Source: Candidatus Kapaibacterium sp. | Lineage (GTDB): Bacteria > Bacteroidota > Ignavibacteria > Kapaibacteriales > NICIL-2 | Assembly (NCBI GenBank): GCA_026003495.1 | Contig: BPHK01000001.1 | Location: forward strand, 806,001-870,000 | Length of the DNA stretch: 64,000 nt | Direction: 5' to 3' | Part shown: positions 54,160 to 62,566 of the stretch, piece by piece | How the letters are laid out: each line of letters opens with the position of its first letter | Numbering within the stretch: position 1 is the first letter of the stretch | The notes under the pieces: model-generated | Database searches by the model: none | Seen by the model: the letters and a program-made list of their open reading frames with translations, nothing else | Told to the model about the DNA's origin: nothing | Position numbers and translations under genes: made by a program

Positions 54160-55314
54160 TTACTTGCCGTACGGTGACTTGAGGTAGCGCGATGCTTCCT
54201 CGTGCGAGTTCTGCACGTCTTGCCAACTGAGGACTTTCTTGTACTGCATGATCGCCAGGTCACGCTTCCCTTGGAGGTCGTAGATCTTTCCGACGTAGAG
54301 GTTGAGCTTGACCATAAAGCCAGACGGATCTTCATCGAGCAAGCGGCATGCTTCATCACACTTGTAGAAGTACGGCAGTGCTTCCTCGTACCGGCCGGAG
54401 ATGAATAGGTACCATCCGATGTAGTAGAGCGCTTCGCGTGCAGCATAGGCGTCGTAGTAAGGTTGCTTGGTGCGGTAGGCGTCGAGGATGCGGTGCCAGT
54501 GTGCGATGCTGCTATCGTAGCTACCAACTTGGAGCAGAGCAACTGCGTAGCGACGGTGGAAGAGTGGATTGGTCGGATAGCGTTCATAGAGCTCGCGGCT
54601 AATGCGGAGGTAGTCCTGCGGTTGGTTTTCGAATTGGGAGCTATAGACTTGCTGGAGCAGCACTTTTGCTTCGATGTCAGCGTAGGTGGCGTTCTGCGCT
54701 GCCGCTTCCAGTTGCAGAATGCCGAGCCGCTTATCGCCGCTGGGCAGAAACACCATGATGGGTTTGAGTACAGGGTACTTTTCCGGTAGTGCTGCGGCGT
54801 AGTAGTTGTAGATGCCTGTCCCGAGCATGATATCGTGGTTCGACGGAGCCAGTTGGTTGCATTTGATGAGGATGTCGAGTGCAAGCCTCCCATCGTTAGC
54901 GGCTTTGAGCCAGCTTTGGATGGTGGCGTAGTATCGCCCGCGGTAGCCGAGCGCACCACCTTTGAAAAACAGCCCCGCGATGTCGTAAGGGTTCTGCTCG
55001 AGGATGGAGTCGCAAAGAGCGATCGTTGCGTCAATCTTCCGAAGGAACTCGGCTTCGTAGCGCTTGCTGTTGCGGCGATCGAGCTGCATCTGCCACCACT
55101 CGATCATCGCGTCGAGGAAGTAGCCAGCTGGATGGTGTGGATAGCGCCGGATGACTTCCGCGAAGATGGTGCGTGCCTCGTCGAAGCGAGCTGCGTAGAT
55201 GTAGTCTCTTCCAAGCCGGATCAAGCTATCGGCATCGGTACGCAGGATCGCCCACTGCGCCGAAGCGGTCGCTGAGAGCAACGTAGCTGTCACGAGCAAA
55301 ATACGTGTGAACAC
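54160..55314 (-). CDS. Tetratricopeptide-repeat protein, exported
   Basis: This 384-residue protein has a signal peptide (MFTRILLVTATLLSATASAQ) and helical repeats of the TPR type: LGRDYIYAARFDEARTIFAEVIRRYP, YEALPYF-like and GKIYDLQGKRDLAIMQYKKVL, with the P at the repeat end. A central region, GIYNYYAAALPEKYPVLKPIMVFLPSGDK, is shared with envelope TPR proteins of Bacteroidota. It is probably a periplasmic scaffold. The start is GTG 55314. It is separated from lon by about 60 bases and follows the giant SBBP gene by 57 bases. Confidence 0.82.
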   Translation of the reverse strand: MFTRILLVTATLLSATASAQWAILRTDADSLIRLGRDYIYAARFDEARTIFAEVIRRYPHHPAGYFLDAMIEWWQMQLDRRNSKRYEAEFLRKIDATIALCDSILEQNPYDIAGLFFKGGALGYRGRYYATIQSWLKAANDGRLALDILIKCNQLAPSNHDIMLGTGIYNYYAAALPEKYPVLKPIMVFLPSGDKRLGILQLEAAAQNATYADIEAKVLLQQVYSSQFENQPQDYLRISRELYERYPTNPLFHRRYAVALLQVGSYDSSIAHWHRILDAYRTKQPYYDAYAAREALYYIGWYLFISGRYEEALPYFYKCDEACRLLDEDPSGFMVKLNLYVGKIYDLQGKRDLAIMQYKKVLSWQDVQNSHEEASRYLKSPYGK

Positions 55315-55371
55315 AACGGTCAGTCGAGGGTGTCACGGGCATACAAAACGCATGCGATGCCGTTGCTATTG

Positions 55372-58300
55372 TCAGCGGACAATCACCGCGCGGGCAGTCG
55401 CTGTTCCTGATTGCGAGACGGCAACCACCGTGTAGCTACCCGATGGAAGGCTCGGCAAGGCGAGAGCAACGTGACGCCCTGCTTTCCCCGCGAATACTGT
55501 TTCCCAGAGGATGCGGCCGTCGCTACAGATTAGCTGTACGTGGACCGGTCCATTCACGATGGGGGCGATAAAGATTGATGCCTCGCCGTCGCTTGGGTTC
55601 GGGGCGATGGATAAACGTTCTCCGCCGGTGTGACCAATCAGCCGTACACCACCAGCAGTGCAGAGTCCTTCGTAGCGGATTGCACCCGCTACGGGACCGT
55701 ACTGTAGCTCTCTGCGTGGCGTTGTAGCATACTCGATCGTGATGGAATCAGCCTCTCGATCACCGATGAGGACGTTTGCTTGCAGCAAAGCAATAGGGAA
55801 CGTGTGCGCTACTGTCGGCATGCTATCGAGAGGAATGGCCGCTTGCAGCCAGCCACGCCCGCTCCGCGGGGGCAGTCGCGTAATGCTGCCCGGTACAATC
55901 CGCACGGGAAGAAGCATCGTGGGGTTGTAGCTCAGCTCGAGGATCAGCGAATCAATCTGCTGTGCATCGCCCGAACTGCTCCATGCGTAGAGCGGGATAG
56001 AAACAACCGACTGCGTTGGGGAAATCGTAACATCCTTGATCGCGAAGGTAATCGGCACGGGCCTGTTGCTTTGCATCCCGATTCCGCGAAGTGCGACGCG
56101 GAGCGTTTCTGCACACGGGTACAAGGCAGTAATGATGAGCGTATCAGTTGTCTCGCCTTCGGCAGTGGGTGCGAATTCGATGAGCACAGTCCCCTCGGAG
56201 TCAGCATCGAGCTGGAGCATCAACGTACCCGGCTCGCGAATTCGAAACGCAGTTCCACGCGCAAGTTGGAGCTTTACCTCTTGCGCGGTATCAGCGGGAT
56301 TGCGCAGCACTGCAGTACGTTGGGCGATGCCTCCAAGCGCAACTGTGCCAAAATCGAGTGCAGAAGGAGCGGTGGCGATTGGCTGCCATCGTCCGATGTA
56401 GAGCGAATCTTTCGCTGTGCAGCCACTGCGTGTGGAAACCTCCAAGCGATACCACCCCGTATCGCTGGCAATGAACATCGTATCACCGATTGTTCCATTC
56501 CAGCGGTACTCGAGGAAGCCAGAAGGAGCCGTAAGTGTGCTTTGCTGGCCAGGGCAGAGCCGCACAGCTGTCGCAGTAATAGCAACTGTTGGCTGGTCGG
56601 TGACGACAATCGTGATTGCTGCTGTATCGCTGCAGGGAGCGGCGATCCACGCTGCCAGGTGGTAGATTCCCGGCCGCTGGGCGCGGAATGTACGCTGAGT
56701 GCTATCATTGCTCGCCTGGAGCAGTTCGAGTTCTGGTGGAACATCCCAGATCACTGTGCCACTGGCAGGTTGCGCCCCGACTGTGAACGGCACGCCTACG
56801 CAGACACTGTCGCGGCTCTGGAGGCTTGAGCGTTGCCGCTGAGTAAAGCCAATCGTGAGCGGCCGCATCATCCACGTGCAGCCGTTGGTGTCGGTCACCT
56901 GTGCGACAAGTGTTGCAGTGCTCGTCAGTGTGCGACGACAACCGGTCGTGCCGTCGGACCACGTGCAGACAGTACCCGGAGGGCGTGCGATCTCGACTTC
57001 AACGGTTTCCCCGGTGCATGCGGTGATTGTATCCGTTGCAATGGGTGTACTGGAGCCATCCGGTGCAACGTGGAGGTATCGCAACGTTGGTCGAGCAACA
57101 ACTTCAACGCGGTGAAGTGCCGAGCGGAGGATGCAGCCGGTACTATCCTCGACGACTGCTTGATATGTTCCACTCGATGTCACCCAGAGTGTATCTGCAG
57201 TCGAAAGGATTGTACCGTTGCTATCGAGCCATGCGTGGGTGCGGTACCGTAGGCGAAGTGTAAATCCGATCCGCTCTCCTTGGCAGATACGCAGATTCCG
57301 CCGCGCCGAAATCGTGTCGAGCGTTACTGGTTGTGCGAGGGCTGTCCGGAAGACAACCGTGTCGCTGATGACCGTACAACCACTCCGCGAGGTGGCGGTA
57401 AACCAGTAGGCTCCGGCATCGGTGATGGTAATCCGTCGGGCTGTGCTGCCTGTGTTCCACTCGATGGTGGCGATGTCGAGCGAATCACTTGCCCAAAGCT
57501 CGGCACGCTGTCCGTTGCAGAGTGTTCGGTTGGACGTAGATGTCTGCACTGTCGGTGCGAACCCACAGAGGCGGAAAAGAAAGCAGTCGCTACGGTTGCC
57601 CGGCGAGGGATTCGGCTGGTACTGCGCATTGACCAATGGGGCAAAGTCTCGGCTCCGCGTTTCGCCCGCACCGACGATGTCCCCTGACGGCAGGAGTGCT
57701 ATAGCGTAGAGCACGTCATCGTTCGAACCCCCGAAAGTCGCAGACCAGAGGTTTTGACCATCCCTAAAGAGTGCTACGAACACATCATCGCCGCCGCGCG
57801 GCTCCCAAAGTATACTTCGCCGTCGAGGGAAGTCGGGCGAAGAAGTGCTCCCTGCTAAGACAACACGCCCATCGCTAAAGACACCGACACTAAAGCCCGA
57901 TTCAGCCGATCGCCCGCCCCAGAAGGTGGACCACACGAGCATGCCTGTTTCACTCATGCACGCCAGGAATGCATCGTTGAAGCCGCTTTTGGCGCGTTGG
58001 GCAATACTATCGCCAGCGATTGGAAAGTCGTTGCTGGAGCTCGTTCCCGCCAGATAGAGCTTTGTGTTCCAGTACGTGATACGATTGCCCAAGTCGTAGT
58101 CACTCCCGCCCACGTACGTGGACCACAAGCGCCGACCGCTGCTGGAAAGAGCCAGCACAAACGCATTGTCGAGTGGAGGAGCTTGTGGCTGAAATGCATT
58201 GGCTGTTGGGAAATCGTTGCTTACCGTGACGCCGGTGACGAAGACGCTTCCGCTTGGGCTGGTAGTTACACCGTAGGCTTCGTCGAATGCACTGCCGCCG

Positions 58301-59595
58301 TAGTACGTGGACCAGATGACTTGCAAAGTGGGGATCGCCAGCACTGTGACGAACACGTCGTTATCTCCGCCAATGGTCGGCTGGAGCGCTTGTGCAATCG
58401 GGAAGTCAGGGCTGTTTGTCCGTCCAACTGCCACAAGACTCCCATCGCGACGCAGTGCAAGAGCGTTGACCAATTCTTCGCGGCTTCCACCGAGGAATGT
58501 GCCTCCGGCAAACGCACCATCGGTTGTAAACGACAACACGACAGCGTCGAATGCACCCCCTGCACGGTTGGGGTAGGGAGAGCTCAGAGTCACAGAGGGG
58601 CTGCTCGACCACCCTCCCACGAAGAGCAAGCCACTGGAGCCATCCCAGACGATGGCTTTTGCGACTTCATCGCGCTCCCCACCGAAGTACGTGGACCACA
58701 GGTGTTGCCCGCCTGCAGTGAACTTTGCGATGACCATGTTCTGCCTGCCGCGATTGGCACTTGCTCCACGCAGCGGAAAATCAATGCTCAGAGAATTGCC
58801 GCATACGTAGATGTTCCCCGCTGCATCAGTTGTCAGATCATTGGCGGCGTCATCCTGCGATCCACCGACGTAGGTTGACCACACGATCGCCGGATCAATC
58901 ACGAGCGGAAGTGTAGGATCGAACGCCTCGGTGATTCGGTAGCCGAACGTCGTATCGTTGAAGACAGTGTACTCGACCGAGAGTGGCCGCTCAGTACCCT
59001 CTGGTGTTGGTTGGTAGGCAGTGGGAGCAGCGTCGAGGAATTCCTCTGTCCCACTCTCGATGCGGAGCGCACCGGTGGTTGGATCGAGCTGTTTGATACG
59101 TCCGCCGCGGAGGACAAGGCGCAAGGCGCTCAGGTCGCTGCCAGGCGCTACATGAACGTCATACTTGAGACCGCTGGGTGACCAGCGAAGCACAATGTCT
59201 ATGCCTGGGGCAACGCCGATGTAGCGCAGTGCATCGAACGAACGTAGCTCTCGCTGGCAGCGACCGTCAACGATGTAGTACCGTTCCGGACGTTGACTGG
59301 CGGGGAAAACGTCAGTAGGCGCGGATGCAAAGTCGAGATCAATTCGCTGCGTTTGAATGTGCTCCCCGGCGTGGGAGACTGCAACGAGGCTGATACCGGT
59401 GGGGCGGCACCAGATACGAGTGCCGCCAATATGGGCAGTGAAGCGAGCTTCGCTGCTCCGCTCGGGTGCTTCGAGAAAACCGCGCTGGCAGAGACCATTC
59501 CACTGGTGTGGTGTTGCCGCTGCACCAGTTACACAAATGGCAATAAGAGCACCTACCCAGCGCACGCAGGCATTTTGCTTGCGGTACCAGATCAT
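55372..59595 (-). CDS. Giant secreted protein: seven SBBP propeller repeats, Ig-like domains, probable T9SS tail
   Basis: This 1407-residue protein has a signal peptide (about 1-27, ending GAAA). An N-terminal domain (to about 235) ends in VIDPAIVWSTYVGGS, the start of a seven-bladed SBBP propeller. The seven blades begin with WSTYVGG, WSTYFGG, GTFLGG, WSTYYGG, WSTYVGG, WSTFWGG and WSATFGG. Ig/PKD-like domains with SGC turns and WNTG follow, then a choice-of-anchor-D unit (PSALDFGTVALGG), a cohesin-like strand set and a T9SS type A tail (IAPNPSDGEASI ... SGSYTVVA). It is surface or secreted; its ligand is unknown. Its start lies close to the bshA stop. Confidence 0.87.
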   Translation of the reverse strand: MIWYRKQNACVRWVGALIAICVTGAAATPHQWNGLCQRGFLEAPERSSEARFTAHIGGTRIWCRPTGISLVAVSHAGEHIQTQRIDLDFASAPTDVFPASQRPERYYIVDGRCQRELRSFDALRYIGVAPGIDIVLRWSPSGLKYDVHVAPGSDLSALRLVLRGGRIKQLDPTTGALRIESGTEEFLDAAPTAYQPTPEGTERPLSVEYTVFNDTTFGYRITEAFDPTLPLVIDPAIVWSTYVGGSQDDAANDLTTDAAGNIYVCGNSLSIDFPLRGASANRGRQNMVIAKFTAGGQHLWSTYFGGERDEVAKAIVWDGSSGLLFVGGWSSSPSVTLSSPYPNRAGGAFDAVVLSFTTDGAFAGGTFLGGSREELVNALALRRDGSLVAVGRTNSPDFPIAQALQPTIGGDNDVFVTVLAIPTLQVIWSTYYGGSAFDEAYGVTTSPSGSVFVTGVTVSNDFPTANAFQPQAPPLDNAFVLALSSSGRRLWSTYVGGSDYDLGNRITYWNTKLYLAGTSSSNDFPIAGDSIAQRAKSGFNDAFLACMSETGMLVWSTFWGGRSAESGFSVGVFSDGRVVLAGSTSSPDFPRRRSILWEPRGGDDVFVALFRDGQNLWSATFGGSNDDVLYAIALLPSGDIVGAGETRSRDFAPLVNAQYQPNPSPGNRSDCFLFRLCGFAPTVQTSTSNRTLCNGQRAELWASDSLDIATIEWNTGSTARRITITDAGAYWFTATSRSGCTVISDTVVFRTALAQPVTLDTISARRNLRICQGERIGFTLRLRYRTHAWLDSNGTILSTADTLWVTSSGTYQAVVEDSTGCILRSALHRVEVVARPTLRYLHVAPDGSSTPIATDTITACTGETVEVEIARPPGTVCTWSDGTTGCRRTLTSTATLVAQVTDTNGCTWMMRPLTIGFTQRQRSSLQSRDSVCVGVPFTVGAQPASGTVIWDVPPELELLQASNDSTQRTFRAQRPGIYHLAAWIAAPCSDTAAITIVVTDQPTVAITATAVRLCPGQQSTLTAPSGFLEYRWNGTIGDTMFIASDTGWYRLEVSTRSGCTAKDSLYIGRWQPIATAPSALDFGTVALGGIAQRTAVLRNPADTAQEVKLQLARGTAFRIREPGTLMLQLDADSEGTVLIEFAPTAEGETTDTLIITALYPCAETLRVALRGIGMQSNRPVPITFAIKDVTISPTQSVVSIPLYAWSSSGDAQQIDSLILELSYNPTMLLPVRIVPGSITRLPPRSGRGWLQAAIPLDSMPTVAHTFPIALLQANVLIGDREADSITIEYATTPRRELQYGPVAGAIRYEGLCTAGGVRLIGHTGGERLSIAPNPSDGEASIFIAPIVNGPVHVQLICSDGRILWETVFAGKAGRHVALALPSLPSGSYTVVAVSQSGTATARAVIVR

Positions 59596-59607
59596 TGCAG
59601 CAACAAA

Positions 59608-60744
59608 TTACGCACTCGTTATGCGTGTGTACAGCTCTTCGTAGAGTGGGATGATGCGTTCGATCGAAAAGCGTTCAACAGCAGCATTGCGGGCTGCTTG
59701 GCTGAAGCGGTGCCATTTTTTTCCGTTGCTGGCAAGTTCGATGCAGTAGCGTGCCATTCGGTCAATGTCGCCTGGTTCGGCCAAGTACCCATTCTCGCCA
59801 TGGCTGACGACTTCTGGAATGCCGCCGACGTTGGAAGCAACCACCGGGACCCCGCAGCTCATCGCTTCGAGTGCAGCAAGGCCGAAACTTTCATTTTGGC
59901 TGGGGAGCAGGAAGATATCGGCCGCAGAGAGCAGCTCTGCCGTCGCCATAACTTTCCCGATAAAGTGCACAGCCTCGCACAGTCCGAGCGAGCGGCACAG
60001 ATGCTCTGCTTCCGTACGCTCCGGGCCATCGCCGATGAGCACAAGTTGTGCGCTGATGCCGTGCTCACGGATAGTAGCGAGGATGCGAATTGTATCGGTG
60101 ACGCGTTTGACAGCGCGGAAGTTCGAGGTATGCATCAGCACAAGCTCAGCGCCAGGAGCAAGCTGCCGGCGGAGTGCTGCGCTGTTGTAGCGCGAGCGAT
60201 CGTACACTGCGGTGTCCACGAAGTTCGGGATAACCTCGATCGCAGCACGATCAGTGAAGAGTTGCTGTGTGCGATCGCGGAGGTAGTGAGAAACGCATGT
60301 TACAGCATCGGAAGCCTCGATGGAAAAGCGCACCAGTGGGTGGAACCCAGGGTCGAGTCCAACGAGGGTAATATCAGTGCCATGCAACGTGGTGACGACA
60401 CGCAACCGGATGCCATCGCGTGCGAGGACTTGCTTGGCAAGGTAGCCGCTGACGGCATGGGGGATTGCGTAGTGGACGTGCAGCAGTTCGAGCTGTTCGT
60501 AGCGAGCGACGTCAATAATTTTGCCTGCCAGCGCGAGCGTGTAAAGCTGGTGCTCCATGAGCGGATAGCTCGGAATTTCAACCTCGTGGAAGCGAATGTT
60601 CTCCCGAAACCGATCCAAGCGCGATGGCAGCGCATACGTGATAAAGTGCACGCGCCAGCCACGTGCTGCCAATGCCATTCCAAGCTCGGTTGCAACGACC
60701 CCACTACCGCCGTACGTTGGATAGCATACAATGCCAATGTTCAT
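59608..60744 (-). CDS. bshA: N-acetyl-alpha-D-glucosaminyl L-malate synthase
   Basis: This 378-residue GT4 glycosyltransferase carries out the first step of bacillithiol synthesis, joining GlcNAc to L-malate. The start MNIGIVCYPTYGGSGVVATELG is the BshA signature. HVHYAIPHAVSGYLAK, TTLHGTDITLVG, the HTSNFRAVKR block, and the donor-site SQNESFGLAALEAM with GVPVVASNVGG match the subfamily. Bacillithiol is a low-molecular-weight thiol in Firmicutes and Bacteroidota. bshB and bshC are not in the window. Its ATG is only 15 bases from the divergent yigZ ATG. Confidence 0.93.
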   Translation of the reverse strand: MNIGIVCYPTYGGSGVVATELGMALAARGWRVHFITYALPSRLDRFRENIRFHEVEIPSYPLMEHQLYTLALAGKIIDVARYEQLELLHVHYAIPHAVSGYLAKQVLARDGIRLRVVTTLHGTDITLVGLDPGFHPLVRFSIEASDAVTCVSHYLRDRTQQLFTDRAAIEVIPNFVDTAVYDRSRYNSAALRRQLAPGAELVLMHTSNFRAVKRVTDTIRILATIREHGISAQLVLIGDGPERTEAEHLCRSLGLCEAVHFIGKVMATAELLSAADIFLLPSQNESFGLAALEAMSCGVPVVASNVGGIPEVVSHGENGYLAEPGDIDRMARYCIELASNGKKWHRFSQAARNAAVERFSIERIIPLYEELYTRITSA

Positions 60745-60758
60745 TTCCACAGCACGCG

Positions 60759-61376
60759 ATGAGTGACACAACAATTCTCTACTACACACTCGCCGGTGAA
60801 CATCGCGATGAACTCACGGTCAAAGGCTCACGATTCATCGCAACTGCAGTTCCCGTCGTGAGCAGGGAAGACGCATTGGTGCATGTCGAGCGTGTACGGC
60901 AGCTTTATCCCTCGGCAACCCATCATTGCTATGCATACCGCCTCGGTGCTGGTGGATTGGACTTCCGCGCCTGGGATGACGGCGAACCCAAGGGAAGCGC
61001 TGGCCGTCCAATTCTGTTCGTTCTCCAAAAGTATCGTTTGAGCGATGTCCTCGTGATTGTGACACGGTATTTCGGTGGAACCAAGCTAGGGCTTGGCCCA
61101 CTTGCCCGCGCATACGCGCAAGCAGCGGAACGTGTGATTGCACATGCAGAGCGCCTCCCTGTTGTGCGGTATGTCAGCGTGCGAGTCTTCTGCAGTTACG
61201 AGGATGTCGAGGCAGTCACTGGGGTGCTGCGCCACTACGCTCTCGATTTCGATGCTGACTACCGCGATGCTGTCGAGTTCAGTGCCCGCATTGGCGAAGG
61301 TGCTGTCGAAATGTTTGCGCAAATGCTCGCGCAAGCAACCAGTGGGCGCGCAGGATTCGTCGTCGAGCAACCCTAA
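60759..61376 (+). CDS. yigZ: YigZ/IMPACT family protein
   Basis: This 205-residue protein has the YigZ pattern: KGSRFIATAVPV, HVERVRQLYPSATHHCYAYRL, WDDGEPKGSAGRPIL and the signature VTRYFGGTKLGLGPLARAYAQA, followed by a C-terminal ferredoxin-like domain. IMPACT proteins are linked to translation control, but the bacterial role is not firmly known. The frame is open from 60663; ATG 60759 matches homologues. It shares a 14-base intergenic region with divergent bshA. Confidence 0.9.
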   Translation: MSDTTILYYTLAGEHRDELTVKGSRFIATAVPVVSREDALVHVERVRQLYPSATHHCYAYRLGAGGLDFRAWDDGEPKGSAGRPILFVLQKYRLSDVLVIVTRYFGGTKLGLGPLARAYAQAAERVIAHAERLPVVRYVSVRVFCSYEDVEAVTGVLRHYALDFDADYRDAVEFSARIGEGAVEMFAQMLAQATSGRAGFVVEQP

Positions 61377-61433
61377 ATCCGTGCGCTGCTCGTCTTGAGC
61401 GGTGCCTGTCTTCTTCCATCCATGTGAGCTGCC

Positions 61434-61649
61434 ATGCAAAAGTCAACCAGTACGAATCCTCTCGATTACGAGATCTTGATTCGCCGTTACGACATGGGTA
61501 ATCGGTACGCGTCGTATTGTCCTCAACTTGGTGAGATGATCAAAGGCACAAGTCACCAAGAAGTCGAGGAAGCGATGAAACAGCGTATCCTCCAGCACAT
61601 CGAGGAACTTAAGCGTCGGCACGAAGAAGGCACATCCACCCCGGCGTAA
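61434..61649 (+). CDS. Small protein of unknown function, HicB-like fold possible
   Basis: This 71-residue protein reads YEILIRRYDMGNRYASYCPQLGEMIKGTSHQEVEEAMKQRIL, then a Lys/Glu-rich helix. The order of strands, a Gly and a helix that follows E-E-A recalls the partial RNase H fold of HicB-type antitoxins. No hicA toxin or DNA-binding domain is beside it, so a toxin-antitoxin role is not supported. No signal peptide is present. It stands between yigZ and gcvH in the same direction, with 57 and 84 bases of spacing. Confidence 0.6.
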   Translation: MQKSTSTNPLDYEILIRRYDMGNRYASYCPQLGEMIKGTSHQEVEEAMKQRILQHIEELKRRHEEGTSTPA

Positions 61650-61657
61650 AAAAGTGT

Positions 61658-61688
61658 TTGGTTGGAGGAAATTTTTTTCCCATATTCG
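61658..61688 (+). promoter_or_regulatory. Candidate promoter for gcvH
   Basis: TTG (61658-61660) and TATTCG (61683-61688) are 22 nt apart, a partial match to the -33/-7 pattern. AGGAG at 61720-61724 then supports ATG 61734. Confidence 0.3.
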
Positions 61689-61733
61689 CGCCCGCTTGTT
61701 CGACGCTGCATTTCATCATAGGAGTTTGTGCTG

Positions 61734-62123
61734 ATGAACATTCCAGAACAATTGCGTTACACTGCCGATCACGAATGGATTCGCGTCGAAGGCACCATCG
61801 GATGGATTGGTATTACCGACCACGCACAGAGCGAGTTGGGCGACATCGTCTATGTTGACATTCCCGCAGGTCTGGAGCGGATTGAGCGTGGAAAGTCCTT
61901 TGGCACCATTGAGGCGGTCAAAACCGTCGCTGATCTCTATGCGCCATGCACCGGGAAGGTGCTCGAAGTCAATCCGCTGGTTAGTTCATCGCCAGAAATC
62001 ATCAATCGTGACTGCTACGGCGATGGGTGGATCCTCAAAGTAGAGCTCGAAAGTCCTGCCGAACTCAATGAACTTATGGATGCAGCTGCATACCGGCGCC
62101 ACATTGGCGCGCCCGCATCGTAG
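61734..62123 (+). CDS. gcvH: Glycine cleavage system H protein
   Basis: This 129-residue lipoyl carrier shuttles the aminomethyl group among the P, T and L proteins of glycine cleavage. YTADHEWIRVEG at the start, GDIVYVDIPAGL and the lipoylation site K63 in IEAVKTVADLYAP are all present, and NRDCYGDGWILKVEL is the usual C-terminal strand pair. It is a lone gcvH; gcvT and gcvP are not in the window. AGGAG stands 9 nt before ATG 61734; a GTG at 61728 is too close to that site. Confidence 0.95.
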   Translation: MNIPEQLRYTADHEWIRVEGTIGWIGITDHAQSELGDIVYVDIPAGLERIERGKSFGTIEAVKTVADLYAPCTGKVLEVNPLVSSSPEIINRDCYGDGWILKVELESPAELNELMDAAAYRRHIGAPAS

Positions 62124-62149
62124 CAGTAACATCCAGGAGGGTACATCCA

Positions 62150-62566
62150 ATGGGCTGGCTCGTTGAGTTTCATGGAGGTCTGCGCTGGATTGTCGCGCTT
62201 GTACTGCTTGCGATCATCGTTGGTGCGATCGCTGGGATCGTAACGCGGCGGTGGCCCGGATGGATTCCTTGGGGGATTCGAAGCGCAGTGGTGCTAGTGA
62301 CGCTTCAGTTTGTGGTAGGGCTTGTGCTCCTTATCAACGGTAGCATAGCAGCAGACTGGCAGATGCAATCGCTGCGCTTGCAGTACGAACATGCCGTAAC
62401 GATGCTCCTTGCACTTGGAGCTGTGCACATGTTGCCTCGTGCGGCGCGTGCTGCTGAACCACGCGCACGCGGGCGGCGTGTCCTTCTCCTTGCATTGATT
62501 GCTGCACTTCTTGTTGCCGTTGGAGTTATTCGCCTGCGGGGAGCAGCGTACTGGCTTCCCTTCTAA
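62150..62566 (+). CDS. Four-helix membrane protein of unknown function
   Basis: This 138-residue protein has four hydrophobic helices (about 11-31, 42-63, 78-95, 109-127). His residues stand at 8, 81 and 93; H81 and H93 are 12 apart on the third helix and H8 opens the first. This is a possible haem or quinone site as in small cytochrome b561-like proteins, but that is inference. AGGAGG precedes ATG 62150. It lies 26 bases after gcvH and overlaps the stop of the convergent dacB-type gene by 4 bases. Confidence 0.7.
   Translation: MGWLVEFHGGLRWIVALVLLAIIVGAIAGIVTRRWPGWIPWGIRSAVVLVTLQFVVGLVLLINGSIAADWQMQSLRLQYEHAVTMLLALGAVHMLPRAARAAEPRARGRRVLLLALIAALLVAVGVIRLRGAAYWLPF

Noticed and set aside
55780-56829. 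Open frame of 349 codons on the plus strand
   Set aside because: It is antisense to the giant SBBP protein and shows only Arg/Cys-rich shadow sequence.
57715-57740. tRNA T-loop-like sequence GTTCGAACC
   Set aside because: It lies inside the SBBP gene and has no matching acceptor, D or anticodon stems.
58080-58900. DNA repeats about 190 bases apart (TACGTGGACCA)
   Set aside because: They encode the WST[YF]xGG motif of successive propeller blades, so they are protein repeats and not a mobile or CRISPR repeat.
59293-60762. Open frame of 489 codons on the plus strand
   Set aside because: It lies antisense to bshA and the SBBP gene, both with clear families. It has no recognisable motif and reflects codon bias in the opposite strand.
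61434-61649. HicAB toxin-antitoxin module
   Set aside because: No hicA-like toxin frame lies on either side; only a loose fold resemblance exists.
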